From the NCBI GenBank assembly GCA_964553925.1, contig CAZKNR010000436.1, positions 1 through 39,183 on the forward strand: a stretch of 39,183 nt of DNA, in the 5' to 3' direction. Both the position numbers and the translations under genes were made by a program. Of the stretch, positions 13,629-21,585 are shown piece after piece (position 1 is the first letter of the stretch; every line of letters starts with the position of its first letter). The DNA is from DAISKN01 sp964553925 (GTDB lineage: Bacteria; Acidobacteriota; Vicinamibacteria; Marinacidobacterales; SMYC01). The notes beneath the pieces are model-generated. The model saw only the letters and a list, made by a program, of their open reading frames with translations, was not told the DNA's origin and ran no database searches.

Positions 13629-14559
13629 AGGAGAAACGAAACCTCCCAGCCTCCGTTGCCGCACGGCTACTGAACCGAGCGAAACAAACTGGTGACGTCT
13701 ACCAGGTTCTTCTCACGAGCTTCTGTTTCGAGCGGTTTCTCCACCGGCTCGGTGAGTCCGGCGTGAAGGAACGCTTCGTACTGAAGGGGGCGATGCTTCT
13801 TCGGCTCTGGTCCGATCAGCCGTATCGGGCGACGCGGGATCTGGACCTGCTGCGCCGAGGCGACGGCTCCTTCGATGCTATCCGGTCGGACATCGAGGCG
13901 GTCTGTTCGGTGGAGGTTGAGTCCGATGGCATCGTCTTCGATTCCACTGCAATCCAGATCGAGGCGATCCGTATCGACGCCGAGTACGCGGGTACTCGCG
14001 TGTTCCTGCCGGCTCGCTGCGGCACCGCTCGGCTGAAACTGCAGATTGACATGGGCGTGGGAGACTCCGTCTGGCCGCCGGCGCGGTTGTGCGCGCCTAC
14101 CCGACGCTCCTGGACTTCGCGCCGCCTGAGGTCCTCGCATATCCCCCGGAAGCGGTGATCGCAGAGAAACTCGAAGCTATGATTGTCCTTGGCGACCGCA
14201 ACAGCAGGATCAAGGACTTCTTCGACCTGCAATACCTTGCCAGCCGGTTCGAGTTCGACCGCGCAACCCTGGTGGAAGCCGCGCGCCGAACCTTCGCTCG
14301 GCGGAAGACTCCGATCCCGATCGAGGATCCAATCGGGCTGACCCGGGCCTACTGGGAAAACCCTTCGCGAGCACCGCAGGTGCGCGCGTTCGCCCGGCGC
14401 ACGGGAATGACGGTCGGACCGGATCCAGGTAACGACCTTCTAACCGTTCTTCGTCCCTTTCTCCTTCCGATCCTGAGCGATATTCGCCAAACTGTCGCTA
14501 CGCCTGGAACCTGGCTTCGGGAAGGGCACTGGGTACCCGGAGAGGAAGCAATGTTATGA
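13625..14559 (+). pseudogene. abiEii: AbiEii nucleotidyltransferase toxin, split by a frameshift
   Basis: AbiEii toxins are single proteins of about 300 aa with a DNA-polymerase-beta-like nucleotidyltransferase fold that is thought to modify nucleic acid or tRNA with GTP. Here the N-terminal part (13625 to about 14085) has FVLKGAMLLRLW and RATRDLDLL and KLQIDMGVGD, and the C-terminal part (about 14077-14559) continues with YPTLLDFAPPEVLAYPPEA, AEKLEAMIVLGDRNSRIKDF and the tail in another frame. The switch, between 14077 and 14090 in a CG-rich run, fits the loss of one base. Joined, the two parts give the expected family length and motif order. As read, the last catalytic motif is cut off, so the toxin is dead unless the shift is a sequencing error or is corrected. 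Confidence 0.82.
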
Positions 14560-14629
14560 CCACCGATAGGTCGAGGCGGACAGCCGACTCATCGAAGCCG
14601 ACGTCGGTGATGTGGATCAGAGTCGAACG

Positions 14630-17065
14630 TCACCACTTCACGACGACGTTCGCGAGGGCCCGACGGCCCAGAAGATCCCCTCCGAAGCTCTCCCAATGGT
14701 CGCTGTCGAAGAGGTTCGCGACGTTGATCCCGACCCCGATCCGATCGTTGAAGTAGTAGTTCCCTCGCACGTCGGCGGTGGTGTAGGCCTCGACGTTCCC
14801 CTGGAACGGACCCACCGACCAGCGGAACTCGTCGACCCAGCGCAGGTCGAACGCGAAGTCCCACTTCGGGACGGCGTAGGAGATGCCGGCGGCGAGCTTG
14901 TTCTCCGGGGTGTTCGGGAGAAGCTGGTTCGCGAACGGCGAGGTCTGGTCCTGGATCTCGAAATCGAACCAGGAGTAGGTGAAGGCGAACGTCCAGTCCG
15001 GCAGGAAATAGTAGTTCAGACCGAAATCGATGCCCTGGGTATTCACCCGTCCGAAGTTGGTGTAGGAGCGCGCGACGAAAATCGGGGCGCCGTCGAAGTT
15101 GTTCGACAGGATGGCGAAAAGCGAGGCCGGAAGGCTCGCGCGGAGCGCTCCGACGAGCGCCTGGGGCGCGGGGTGGTTCGACGGCGGCTGGTAAGCCCCG
15201 AAGTCCGGGTTGGTGCGGTTTCCGCGGGCGTCGAGCTGCGCGATGAGGTCGGTGATGAACTCGTCGTTGCGGGCGTTGTAGTAATCGAGGGTCAGATACG
15301 CTTTTTTGGCCAGGATTCCCGCGTATCCGATCTCGAACATCTTGGTTTTCTCGAGTGCCAGGTCGTCGTTGCCCACGGCAAGGATGCGCGTGGGTGAGCC
15401 GAAACCGCAATCGACGCCGAAGGGCGTGCAGGCAGCTCTCTCGATGCCGGCGAGATTCACCGGAGCCGCCACGTTCGCCTGGAGGAAGAACTCCGAATAG
15501 TTCGCGACCTGGAAGGCCTCGTTGTAGGTGAACCGGAGGGTCGAGTTGTCGTTGAGGTTGTAGACCAGAGAGGCCTTGGGGGAGAACACCGGGTCGTGAA
15601 GGGTGCTCTCGTCGAACCGGCCGGCGAGAACGACCTTGAAGCGCTCGCTGAGGCTCCAGTCCACCTGTCCGAAGGCCGCGCCGTTGTCCGAGCTCACCGG
15701 CTCGAACATCAGCGTCTGGCGGCCGGTCGTGGGATCGGCGCTGTCGATGTCGGTATGGCGATAGGAGCCGCCCACCACCACGCGCACTTTCTCCTCGGCA
15801 AAGCTCCAGTTGGTCTGGCCCTCGACGTGAGCGTGATAGGTGTCGAGCGCGAGGTTCGTTCCGGAGCTGAGCGCGAGCTGCTCAGGAGCGTCCCGCCCGC
15901 TGTAGTAGGCGAGAAAGTTGAACCGCTCCGCGTTCCAGTTGAACCGCGCCCAGGGCCGCTTCACGTCGACGAGCTGAACCCGGCCGATTCCGGTCTGAAA
16001 GACCGGGCCGGCGACGTCCGCGTAGCCTCCCTCGAAAGTGAGCGCCATTCCGTTCTGAAGGTATTTGTCGAAGCGAACGCCGCCGAAGAAGATGTCGTCG
16101 TTGTTCTCGCGGGCGAGAGGAACGGCTTCCTGCGGAAGGCAGTCGACCTGCCCCGCGGCCGTGCAAGGCACGGAGTACTCCGCGGCGCCGCGTCTCGAGA
16201 CGGTGAAGTCGCCCGAGTTTCGAAGCCCTCCGACGAGTTTGACGTACCAGTCGTTTCCGAGAGACTCCGCGAGGCGGAAGTCGAGGTTCACGGTGTCGAG
16301 CTCGCCTGCGGTCAGACGGAAGAGTCCTCCCTGGCTGTAGCGCGGCTGCTTGGTCGTCATGTTCAAGATGCCGCTAGAGGCATTGGCGCCGTAGAGGGCG
16401 GCGCTCGGGCCTCGCACCAGCTCGACCGTCGCGAGATCGTCCAGAGGAAACGACATCGCCGCCCACTCCTGGGAGCCGAGAAACGGCACCGAGGGATCGC
16501 GCCCGTCCACGAGCGTCGCCACCCTGCGATTGAGGGAGCTATTGAATCCGCGGGTGTTGAAGTTGAAGTCGTAGATCCCGCTCTGCGTTACTTCGGCGCC
16601 GGGGGTGAACTCGAGGAGCTTCGGCACCTGGCCGTGGGAGGCGGACTGCTCGATCTCTTTTTCGTCGATGACGGTGACCGCCGAGGGGGCTTCGACGATA
16701 CGCTCGATCCGGCGCGACACGCCATAGACCGTCAGCGTCTCGGCGTAGCCGACCTCCCAGTCCACTTGCTGCTCGATCGAGGTGGGCGGTCCCGCCGCGA
16801 CCTGGACCTGGTCCTGGGTGACGACGTTCGTGCCCAGAACGAACGTCACCGAATAGGCACCCGCGGGGACGGCAGAAAAGGCGAACGCCCCGTTGGCATC
16901 GGTGATGTCGGTCAGAGACAGCTCATTCAGGACGACGCTGACGCCCCCGACCGGCGTTTTGTCGGCGCGGACGACGCGGCCCTCGATGCGTCCGGTTTCC
17001 TGAGGGGACGCGAGAACGGAGGTGAGCAACACACAGACACAGAACAAGGTGGTTGGACGCATCAT
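14630..17065 (-). CDS. TonB-dependent receptor with N-terminal carboxypeptidase-regulatory domain
   Basis: An 811-aa outer-membrane transporter. The signal peptide (residues 1-19, LLTSVLAS) is followed by a carboxypeptidase-regulatory-like beta-sandwich (GRIEGRVVRADKTPVGGV to AGAYSVTF, about 22-100), a plug domain (APSAVTVIDEKEIEQSASHG, VELVRGPSAALYGANASSG) and a 22-strand barrel with the usual aromatic end (LANVVVKW). It imports a ligand across the outer membrane using TonB energy; the ligand cannot be named. The ATG at 17065 has GAGAGGA at the right distance. The gene begins 38 bases after the exported nucleosidase on the same strand, so both may be one transcript, suggesting uptake of products linked to nucleoside breakdown. 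Confidence 0.92.
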   Translation of the reverse strand: MMRPTTLFCVCVLLTSVLASPQETGRIEGRVVRADKTPVGGVSVVLNELSLTDITDANGAFAFSAVPAGAYSVTFVLGTNVVTQDQVQVAAGPPTSIEQQVDWEVGYAETLTVYGVSRRIERIVEAPSAVTVIDEKEIEQSASHGQVPKLLEFTPGAEVTQSGIYDFNFNTRGFNSSLNRRVATLVDGRDPSVPFLGSQEWAAMSFPLDDLATVELVRGPSAALYGANASSGILNMTTKQPRYSQGGLFRLTAGELDTVNLDFRLAESLGNDWYVKLVGGLRNSGDFTVSRRGAAEYSVPCTAAGQVDCLPQEAVPLARENNDDIFFGGVRFDKYLQNGMALTFEGGYADVAGPVFQTGIGRVQLVDVKRPWARFNWNAERFNFLAYYSGRDAPEQLALSSGTNLALDTYHAHVEGQTNWSFAEEKVRVVVGGSYRHTDIDSADPTTGRQTLMFEPVSSDNGAAFGQVDWSLSERFKVVLAGRFDESTLHDPVFSPKASLVYNLNDNSTLRFTYNEAFQVANYSEFFLQANVAAPVNLAGIERAACTPFGVDCGFGSPTRILAVGNDDLALEKTKMFEIGYAGILAKKAYLTLDYYNARNDEFITDLIAQLDARGNRTNPDFGAYQPPSNHPAPQALVGALRASLPASLFAILSNNFDGAPIFVARSYTNFGRVNTQGIDFGLNYYFLPDWTFAFTYSWFDFEIQDQTSPFANQLLPNTPENKLAAGISYAVPKWDFAFDLRWVDEFRWSVGPFQGNVEAYTTADVRGNYYFNDRIGVGINVANLFDSDHWESFGGDLLGRRALANVVVKW

Positions 17066-17103
17066 GGAAATCCTCTCTTCGACGCTGCGATATAGCAGCA
17101 ATA

Positions 17104-17934
17104 TCATGGAGAAGCAAGCCGCCGAACCAGCGCGACGGCGAAGCGCGCGCAGTCGGCCCCGAGCTCGGGGCGGAACTCGGGCGCGTAGTGCTCGGAGTTG
17201 GAGAGGATCCGGACCGCGAGAAACGGGATCCCGTAGATCTGGGCGACCTGGTGGGCGGAGGCGCTCTCCATGTCCTCGCTCGCAATCCCGAAGGTCTTCT
17301 GCGCCCAGAGAAGCTTGTCCACCTCGCGATTCCATTCATCGGCGGAGCCCACGATCCCCTCGATGAGGCGTCCCCCTTCGTAAGGAGTCTCGAGGGCGGC
17401 CGCGAGAAGTTCAGGGTCGGCCTCAAAGCGGGTGAAACGAACGCGCTCATCGCCCACCCGGAGGAGCCGGGGAAGCACCTCCCAGCTCAAGAAATCGACG
17501 CCTTCTCCGAGCTTCCGCGGCGGCGTGCGGAACGATCCGAAGGGAGCGGTCGCTTTACCGAGAACGATGTCTCCGACACGGAGAGCCGGGTCGGCCGCGC
17601 CCGCGGTCCCTTGATTGATGATGGCTTTGGGAGAGAACTCGCGAACGAGGAGTGTCGTTGCGATGGCCGCGTTCACCATACCGACTTCGGTCCGCGAAAC
17701 GACGACGGGGATTCCTCCGATCTCCCCTTCCCAGAAGCTGAAGCCGTCGATGACGCGGGGTCGCGGACGTCCGACGGCTTCGAGGAGCGGCTCGAGCTCG
17801 CCGTCGACCGCGCCCTGAACGGCGATTCTGGCTCTTTCCCCGATCGCCGGTTCCTGGACCGGAACCACGAACGCCCCAATCCCGAATATCAGCGGTAAAG
17901 TAGAAGTATGGAGAACAAGAAAACGCTTTTTCAT
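17104..17934 (-). CDS. Exported nucleoside phosphorylase/nucleosidase-like protein (MTA/SAH nucleosidase family)
   Basis: A 276-aa protein of the PNP/UDP phosphorylase superfamily. The N-terminal MKKRFLVLHTSTLPLIFGIG stretch looks like a signal peptide; the rest has RTEVGMVNAAIATTLLV, AIINQGTAGAADPALRVGDIVLG and, near the C-terminus, ASEDMESASAHQVAQIYGIPF, the glutamate-containing motif that holds the ribose. In E. coli MTAN the next motif ends S-D with a catalytic aspartate; here it reads RILSNSEHY, with asparagine. A similar S-N variant occurs in other secreted members. It probably acts on nucleosides in the periplasm, but the reaction (hydrolysis or phosphorolysis) is open. The ATG at 17934 overlaps the start of the divergent gene at 17908 by 27 bases; a later start would avoid this but would shorten the signal peptide. 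Confidence 0.82.
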   Translation of the reverse strand: MKKRFLVLHTSTLPLIFGIGAFVVPVQEPAIGERARIAVQGAVDGELEPLLEAVGRPRPRVIDGFSFWEGEIGGIPVVVSRTEVGMVNAAIATTLLVREFSPKAIINQGTAGAADPALRVGDIVLGKATAPFGSFRTPPRKLGEGVDFLSWEVLPRLLRVGDERVRFTRFEADPELLAAALETPYEGGRLIEGIVGSADEWNREVDKLLWAQKTFGIASEDMESASAHQVAQIYGIPFLAVRILSNSEHYAPEFRPELGADCARFAVALVRRLASP

Positions 17935-18330
17935 CGGGGAGCTCCGTTTCTGCTTCTGGTGTTTCTGCTTGTCCTGAAGCCGGGACCCGGCGTCCGGGCA
18001 CAGACTGAAGTCGACGCTTGCACCAGCTTCACTCTGCTCTCGCCCGACCCGGGAGCGGAGCTCGCCTATACCTTTCCGATTCATTACGGCACGTTCGCCG
18101 ACGTGGAGGTGGGCGCCGTTGGGGCCTTCGCGGACGGAACGGTGCGGCTCGAAGTGACCGTCCTCAAGGACAGCTCCATAAAGGATCGACGTATCTGGGT
18201 CCTCGTCCCGGGGCGAGTGGAGCTCCTGACCGAGATCCTGGGCGTCGACAACCTGTTCGACATCGGCTCTCCGCTTCTGGTCCGCATGACGGCCTCGGGC
18301 CCGCTGAGCGCGATACTGGTTCGAGAGTGA
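17908..18330 (+). CDS. Small secreted protein of unknown function
   Basis: A 140-aa precursor with a signal peptide (residues 1-30; APFLLLVFLLVLKPG, cut near VRAQT). The mature part is rich in beta-strand pattern (FADVEVGAVGAFADGTVRLEVTVLKD, shown as the clearest run in parts; then SPLLVRMTASGPLSAILVRE) and contains one cysteine. No family recognised. A TAAAGT hexamer ends 6 bases before the ATG, so the message may be leaderless; no ribosome binding site is seen. Its 5' end overlaps the start of the divergent nucleosidase gene by 27 bases, and its 3' end meets the convergent DUF1080 gene with 7 bases between. The signal peptide supports it as a real gene. Confidence 0.62.
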   Translation: MENKKTLFHRGAPFLLLVFLLVLKPGPGVRAQTEVDACTSFTLLSPDPGAELAYTFPIHYGTFADVEVGAVGAFADGTVRLEVTVLKDSSIKDRRIWVLVPGRVELLTEILGVDNLFDIGSPLLVRMTASGPLSAILVRE

Positions 18331-18337
18331 ATCGGCC

Positions 18338-19051
18338 TCACAGCTCCCGGATCCAGATGTTGCGGTAGCTGACCGGGTTTGCGTGGTCCTGGAGCGCGAG
18401 AGGCGCCTTCGCCGGATGCGGCTCGTACTTCGGCTCGCCGATGTACGTCGTCGTGCCCTTGACTTCCACGTGGTTCTGAATGAGGACCCCGTTGTGAAGC
18501 ACGGTGAAAGTCGCGGCCCGTTCGACGCTTCCATCCGATCGGAACCGGGGCGCGGTGAACAAGATGTCGTAGCTCTGCCACTCGCCCGGCCCGCGTGACG
18601 CATTGACCAGCGGGGCGTGCTGTTTGTAAATCGATCCCGCCTGTCCGTTCACATACGTCGAGTTCTCGTAGGAGTCGAGGACCTGGACCTCGTAGCGTTC
18701 CATGAGGAAGATGCCGCTGTTGCCGCGCCCTTGACCCTCTCCCTCGACGACCGCAGGGGTCCTCCACTCGATGTGAAGCTGGACGTCGCCGAAAGCCCGC
18801 TTGGTGACGAGGCTTCCGGTCTTGGCGACCACGGTCACGGCGCCGTCCTCGACCTTCCAGATCGGCTCGCGCCACTCTGCGAGGTCGCCTCCGTCGAAGA
18901 GAACGATGGCGTCGGAGGGCGGGGCTGTGCCTTCTCCCGATCGAACCACGGGAGCAACCGGCGACCACACCTCCGTTGCCTTCGGGTCGCCCTGCTGAAC
19001 TTCCTTTGCGGGCGCAGCCACCGCGAGAGTGTAGACGAGAATAAGGATCAT
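18338..19051 (-). CDS. Secreted DUF1080 protein, 3-keto-disaccharide hydrolase family
   Basis: A 237-aa protein starting with a short signal peptide (MILILVYTLAVAAPAKE). The rest is a DUF1080 jelly-roll: IVLFDGGDLAEWR, WKVEDGAVTV, DVQLHIEWRTP, GRGNSGIFLMERYEVQVLDSY and QDHANPVSYRNIWIREL, all hallmarks. Members characterised in Bacteroides cleave 3-keto-glycosides made by Gfo/Idh/MocA dehydrogenases. Here the gene diverges from exactly such a dehydrogenase, with 67 bases between the starts, so a shared regulatory region and pathway are likely. The start ATG at 19051 is preceded by a GGGGAAAGCGAGG purine run; longer frames upstream run into the promoter region of the divergent operon. Confidence 0.88.
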   Translation of the reverse strand: MILILVYTLAVAAPAKEVQQGDPKATEVWSPVAPVVRSGEGTAPPSDAIVLFDGGDLAEWREPIWKVEDGAVTVVAKTGSLVTKRAFGDVQLHIEWRTPAVVEGEGQGRGNSGIFLMERYEVQVLDSYENSTYVNGQAGSIYKQHAPLVNASRGPGEWQSYDILFTAPRFRSDGSVERAATFTVLHNGVLIQNHVEVKGTTTYIGEPKYEPHPAKAPLALQDHANPVSYRNIWIREL

Positions 19052-19083
19052 GCGACCTCGCTTTCCCCCGGCCGAAACGGGAG

Positions 19084-19089
19084 TAACAT
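19084..19089 (+). promoter_or_regulatory. Putative -10 (TAACAT) of the dehydrogenase-isomerase operon
   Basis: TAACAT lies 29 bases before the GTG start at 19119 and leaves room for the GGAGGAGGG ribosome binding site at 19104-19112. No convincing -35. It stands within the 67-base divergent region shared with the DUF1080 gene. Confidence 0.35.
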
Positions 19090-19118
19090 AGCGCCTCTTG
19101 GTGGGAGGAGGGAAGTCC

Positions 19119-20282
19119 GTGCCGGAAACGAGAAAGCTCCGGATGGGAATGGTCGGAGGCGGCCGCGGCGCCTTCATCGGCGCGGTCCACAGGATGGCGG
19201 CGGCCCTCGACGGACGAATCGAGCTCGCGGCGGGTGCTTTCAGCTCCGACCCCGAGAGGTCGCGCGCCTCGGGAAGGGATCTCCTCCTTCCCGACGATCG
19301 CGCCTACGCCTCCTATGCCGAGATGGTCGAGAAGGAAAGAGCCCGTCCCGCGGGCGAGAAGATCGATTTCGTTGCCATCGTAACCCCGAATCACGAGCAC
19401 TTCCCCGCGGCGCGTCTGTCGCTCCTCGCCGGTTTCCCGGTGATGTGCGACAAGCCTCTAGCCCTGAATCTCCCCGAGGCCCTCGAGCTTCGCGATCTCG
19501 TCCGGAAGACGGGGCTTCTTTTCGGACTCACTCACAACTATTCGGGATATCCGATGGTGAAAGAAGCGAGACACCGTGTGGCCGCGGGGGAGCTCGGGCG
19601 GATCCGGCGAGTGGTCGCGGAATATCCGCAGGGATGGCTTTCGTCTCCTCTGGAGGCAACGGGGCAGAAGCAAGCGGAGTGGCGGACCGATCCCGCCCGC
19701 GCGGGCGCGAGCTGCTGCGTCGGCGACATCGGAACCCACGCCGCGCATCTCACGGAGTACGTGACCGGGCTTCCCATCGAAGAGATCGCTTCCGAGCTCA
19801 CCACGTTCGTCAAGGGAAGAACTCTTGACGACGACGCGAGCGTTCTCCTGCGGCTCGGGGACGGTGCGCGCGGAGTCCTCTGGGCGAGCCAGGTCGCGAT
19901 TGACGAGGAGAACGGCTTGAACCTCCGGGTCTATGGGGAGAAGGGGAGCCTCCAGTGGCGCCAGGAGGAACCGAATACGCTTCTCCTGAAGTGGCCGGAC
20001 CGGCCGCGCGAGATCCTGAGGGCCGGAGCGAACTACGGGAGGCTTTCGAAAGAAGCGCTATCGGCGACGCGACTTCCCGCGGGCCATCCCGAGGGGTATC
20101 TCGAGGCGTTCGCGAACCTCTATAAAGACTTCGCTACGGCGCTTCTCGTGGGCGGAAAGCCCGACGTTCCCACCGTCGAGGACGGTGTTCGAGGAATGGC
20201 CTTCATCGAAGCCTGCGTCGAAAGCTCGAAGGCCGGCGGACGATGGACCAAACTTGAAGGGCTCCAAGGAGGCGAGTCATGA
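19119..20282 (+). CDS. Gfo/Idh/MocA family NAD(P)-dependent oxidoreductase
   Basis: A 387-aa protein with an N-terminal Rossmann fold (MGMVGGGRGAF, about residues 9-19; VAIVTPNHEHF; VMCDKPLALN with the conserved catalytic Lys-Pro) and the C-terminal GFO_IDH_MocA domain (GDIGTHAAHL with the conserved Asp and His). Family members oxidise or reduce a sugar hydroxyl using a bound or free nicotinamide cofactor. The GTG at 19119 has GGAGGAGGG 6 bases before it, so the longer start is rejected. No signal peptide is seen, so it is cytoplasmic. Its stop overlaps the start of the TIM-barrel gene (ATGA), and DUF1080 diverges upstream; the three form a likely 3-keto-glycoside pathway with oxidation, cleavage and epimerisation steps. 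Confidence 0.9.
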   Translation: MPETRKLRMGMVGGGRGAFIGAVHRMAAALDGRIELAAGAFSSDPERSRASGRDLLLPDDRAYASYAEMVEKERARPAGEKIDFVAIVTPNHEHFPAARLSLLAGFPVMCDKPLALNLPEALELRDLVRKTGLLFGLTHNYSGYPMVKEARHRVAAGELGRIRRVVAEYPQGWLSSPLEATGQKQAEWRTDPARAGASCCVGDIGTHAAHLTEYVTGLPIEEIASELTTFVKGRTLDDDASVLLRLGDGARGVLWASQVAIDEENGLNLRVYGEKGSLQWRQEEPNTLLLKWPDRPREILRAGANYGRLSKEALSATRLPAGHPEGYLEAFANLYKDFATALLVGGKPDVPTVEDGVRGMAFIEACVESSKAGGRWTKLEGLQGGES

Positions 20283-21283
20283 CCAGACCCGTGACGATTT
20301 TCACCGGACAGTGGGCGGACCTCACCTGCGAGGACATGTGCCGCCTGACCCATCAGCTCGGCTACGACGGCATCGAGCTCTGCTGCTGGGGCGATCATTT
20401 CGAGGTCGACAAAGCGGCGAACGACCCCGGCTACGTCGAGCGGAAGCGAAATCTCCTGGAGAAAAACCAGCTCAAGGCGTTCGCGATCTCGACGCACCTC
20501 GTGGGTCAGGCGGTCTGCGACATCATCGACGAGAGACACCGGAGCATCCTGCCCGGTTACGTTTGGGGCGACGGCGACCCTGAGGGCGTCCGCAAGCGCG
20601 CCGCTTCCGAAATGATCCGGACGGCGAAAGTCGCGAAGGACTTCGGAGTCCCGACGGTCGTGGGATTTACAGGAAGCTCCGTCTGGCACCTTCTCTATGC
20701 CTTTCCACCCACGCCGCAGAAGATGATCGACAAGGGATTCGAGGACTTCGCGCACCGATGGGTTCCCATCCTGGACGAGTTTCAGAAACTCGGAGTGCGG
20801 TTCGCCCTCGAAGCCCATCCCACAGAGATCGCGTTCGACATCGTGACCGCCGAGCGGGCATTGAGGGCGATCGACGACCACCCGGCCTTCGGTTTCAACT
20901 ACGACCCGAGCCACCTCGGCTACCAGGGAGTGGACTACGTGGAGTTCATCCATAGCTTCGGGGATCGGATCTTCAACGTCCACGTGAAGGACGTCGCCTG
21001 GAAAAAGACCCTCGGCCCCTCGGGCACGTTCGGAGGCCATCTCGACTTCGGCGACCGCCGCCGTCAGTGGGATTTCCGCTCCCCCGGGCGTGGTGACATC
21101 GATTTCCAGGCGATCGTGCGCGCCCTCAACCAGGTCGGCTACAAGGGTCCTCTCTCCGTCGAGTGGGAAGACAACGGCATGGACCGGGTGCAGGGCGCGC
21201 GCGAGGCCTGCGAGTTCGTGAAGCGCGTCGATTTCGACTCGCCGCGCAGCGGGTCGTTCGACGACGCCTTCGCGAGGTACTGA
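20279..21283 (+). CDS. Xylose-isomerase-like TIM-barrel sugar isomerase/epimerase
   Basis: A 334-aa protein of the AP-endonuclease-2/xylose-isomerase-like TIM-barrel family. Likely metal ligands are Glu178 (FALEAHP), Asp209 and His212 (NYDPSHLG), His235 (FNVHVKD) and Glu295/297 (LSVEWED). These enzymes isomerise or epimerise sugars or keto-sugars at a divalent metal. The start overlaps the dehydrogenase stop by 4 bases, so translation is coupled. With the dehydrogenase and the secreted DUF1080 protein it fits a pathway in which a 3-keto-sugar is handled after oxidation; the substrate is unknown. The protein has no signal peptide. A stretch of 69 bases with no strong hairpin separates it from the convergent toxin remnant. 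Confidence 0.9.
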   Translation: MTRPVTIFTGQWADLTCEDMCRLTHQLGYDGIELCCWGDHFEVDKAANDPGYVERKRNLLEKNQLKAFAISTHLVGQAVCDIIDERHRSILPGYVWGDGDPEGVRKRAASEMIRTAKVAKDFGVPTVVGFTGSSVWHLLYAFPPTPQKMIDKGFEDFAHRWVPILDEFQKLGVRFALEAHPTEIAFDIVTAERALRAIDDHPAFGFNYDPSHLGYQGVDYVEFIHSFGDRIFNVHVKDVAWKKTLGPSGTFGGHLDFGDRRRQWDFRSPGRGDIDFQAIVRALNQVGYKGPLSVEWEDNGMDRVQGAREACEFVKRVDFDSPRSGSFDDAFARY

Positions 21284-21352
21284 GTCCTGGGTCCGGGTTT
21301 GGAGCCCGAGTTTCGCCTCGGCGATTGGTTGGTGCAGCCGCACCATCATCGC

Positions 21353-21583
21353 TTACTCTGATGTCGATGACTGCGTAGTCGCTGTGTTGAACCGCCGCTC
21401 AACGTCGGCGACAACAGCGAGAATGTCGTCGAAGCCTGACGTCGGGAGCGCGAAGAGCGCTTTGAGCGTCCAACACACCCAGAAGTCCTTTTCGACGCTG
21501 CCGGCGCTAAGGCTGAGTTCACGTCCAGCTTCTTCGCACAGCAACCTGCGGCGGTCGTCCGGCAGCAACAAGAAGGCGTCCAT
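21353..21583 (-). pseudogene. AbiEii-like nucleotidyltransferase toxin remnant with internal deletion
   Basis: A 76-aa frame starting 2 bases after the DUF6088-type antitoxin. Its N-terminal 50 residues (MDAFLLLPDDRRRLL, GLSAGSVEKDFWVCW in related proteins, here LSLSAGSVEKDFWVCWTLKALFALP) match the start of AbiEii/AbiGii nucleotidyltransferase toxins of about 270-300 aa. The frame then passes straight into FDDILAVVADVERRFN, which resembles the very C-terminus of the same proteins. The catalytic middle, including the substrate-binding and Asp motifs, is missing. This looks like an in-frame internal deletion that removed the toxic part. The N-terminal match is clear; the C-terminal match is a weaker judgement from memory of the family. 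Confidence 0.7.
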
Positions 21584-21585
21584 CC

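Noticed and set aside
14556..14756. Short plus-strand frame after the AbiEii gene
   Set aside because: It overlaps the end of the TonB receptor gene on the other strand and has low-complexity basic composition, no ribosome binding site and no family.
17084..17099. Short GCTGC-GATATA-GCAGC palindrome before the TonB receptor gene
   Set aside because: Only 5-bp arms; it may contain a TATATC box but is too short to call an operator.
21284..21352. Possible terminator between the TIM-barrel gene and the toxin remnant
   Set aside because: The best stem (GGTGC-AGCC-GCACC) is 5 bp and has no T-run.
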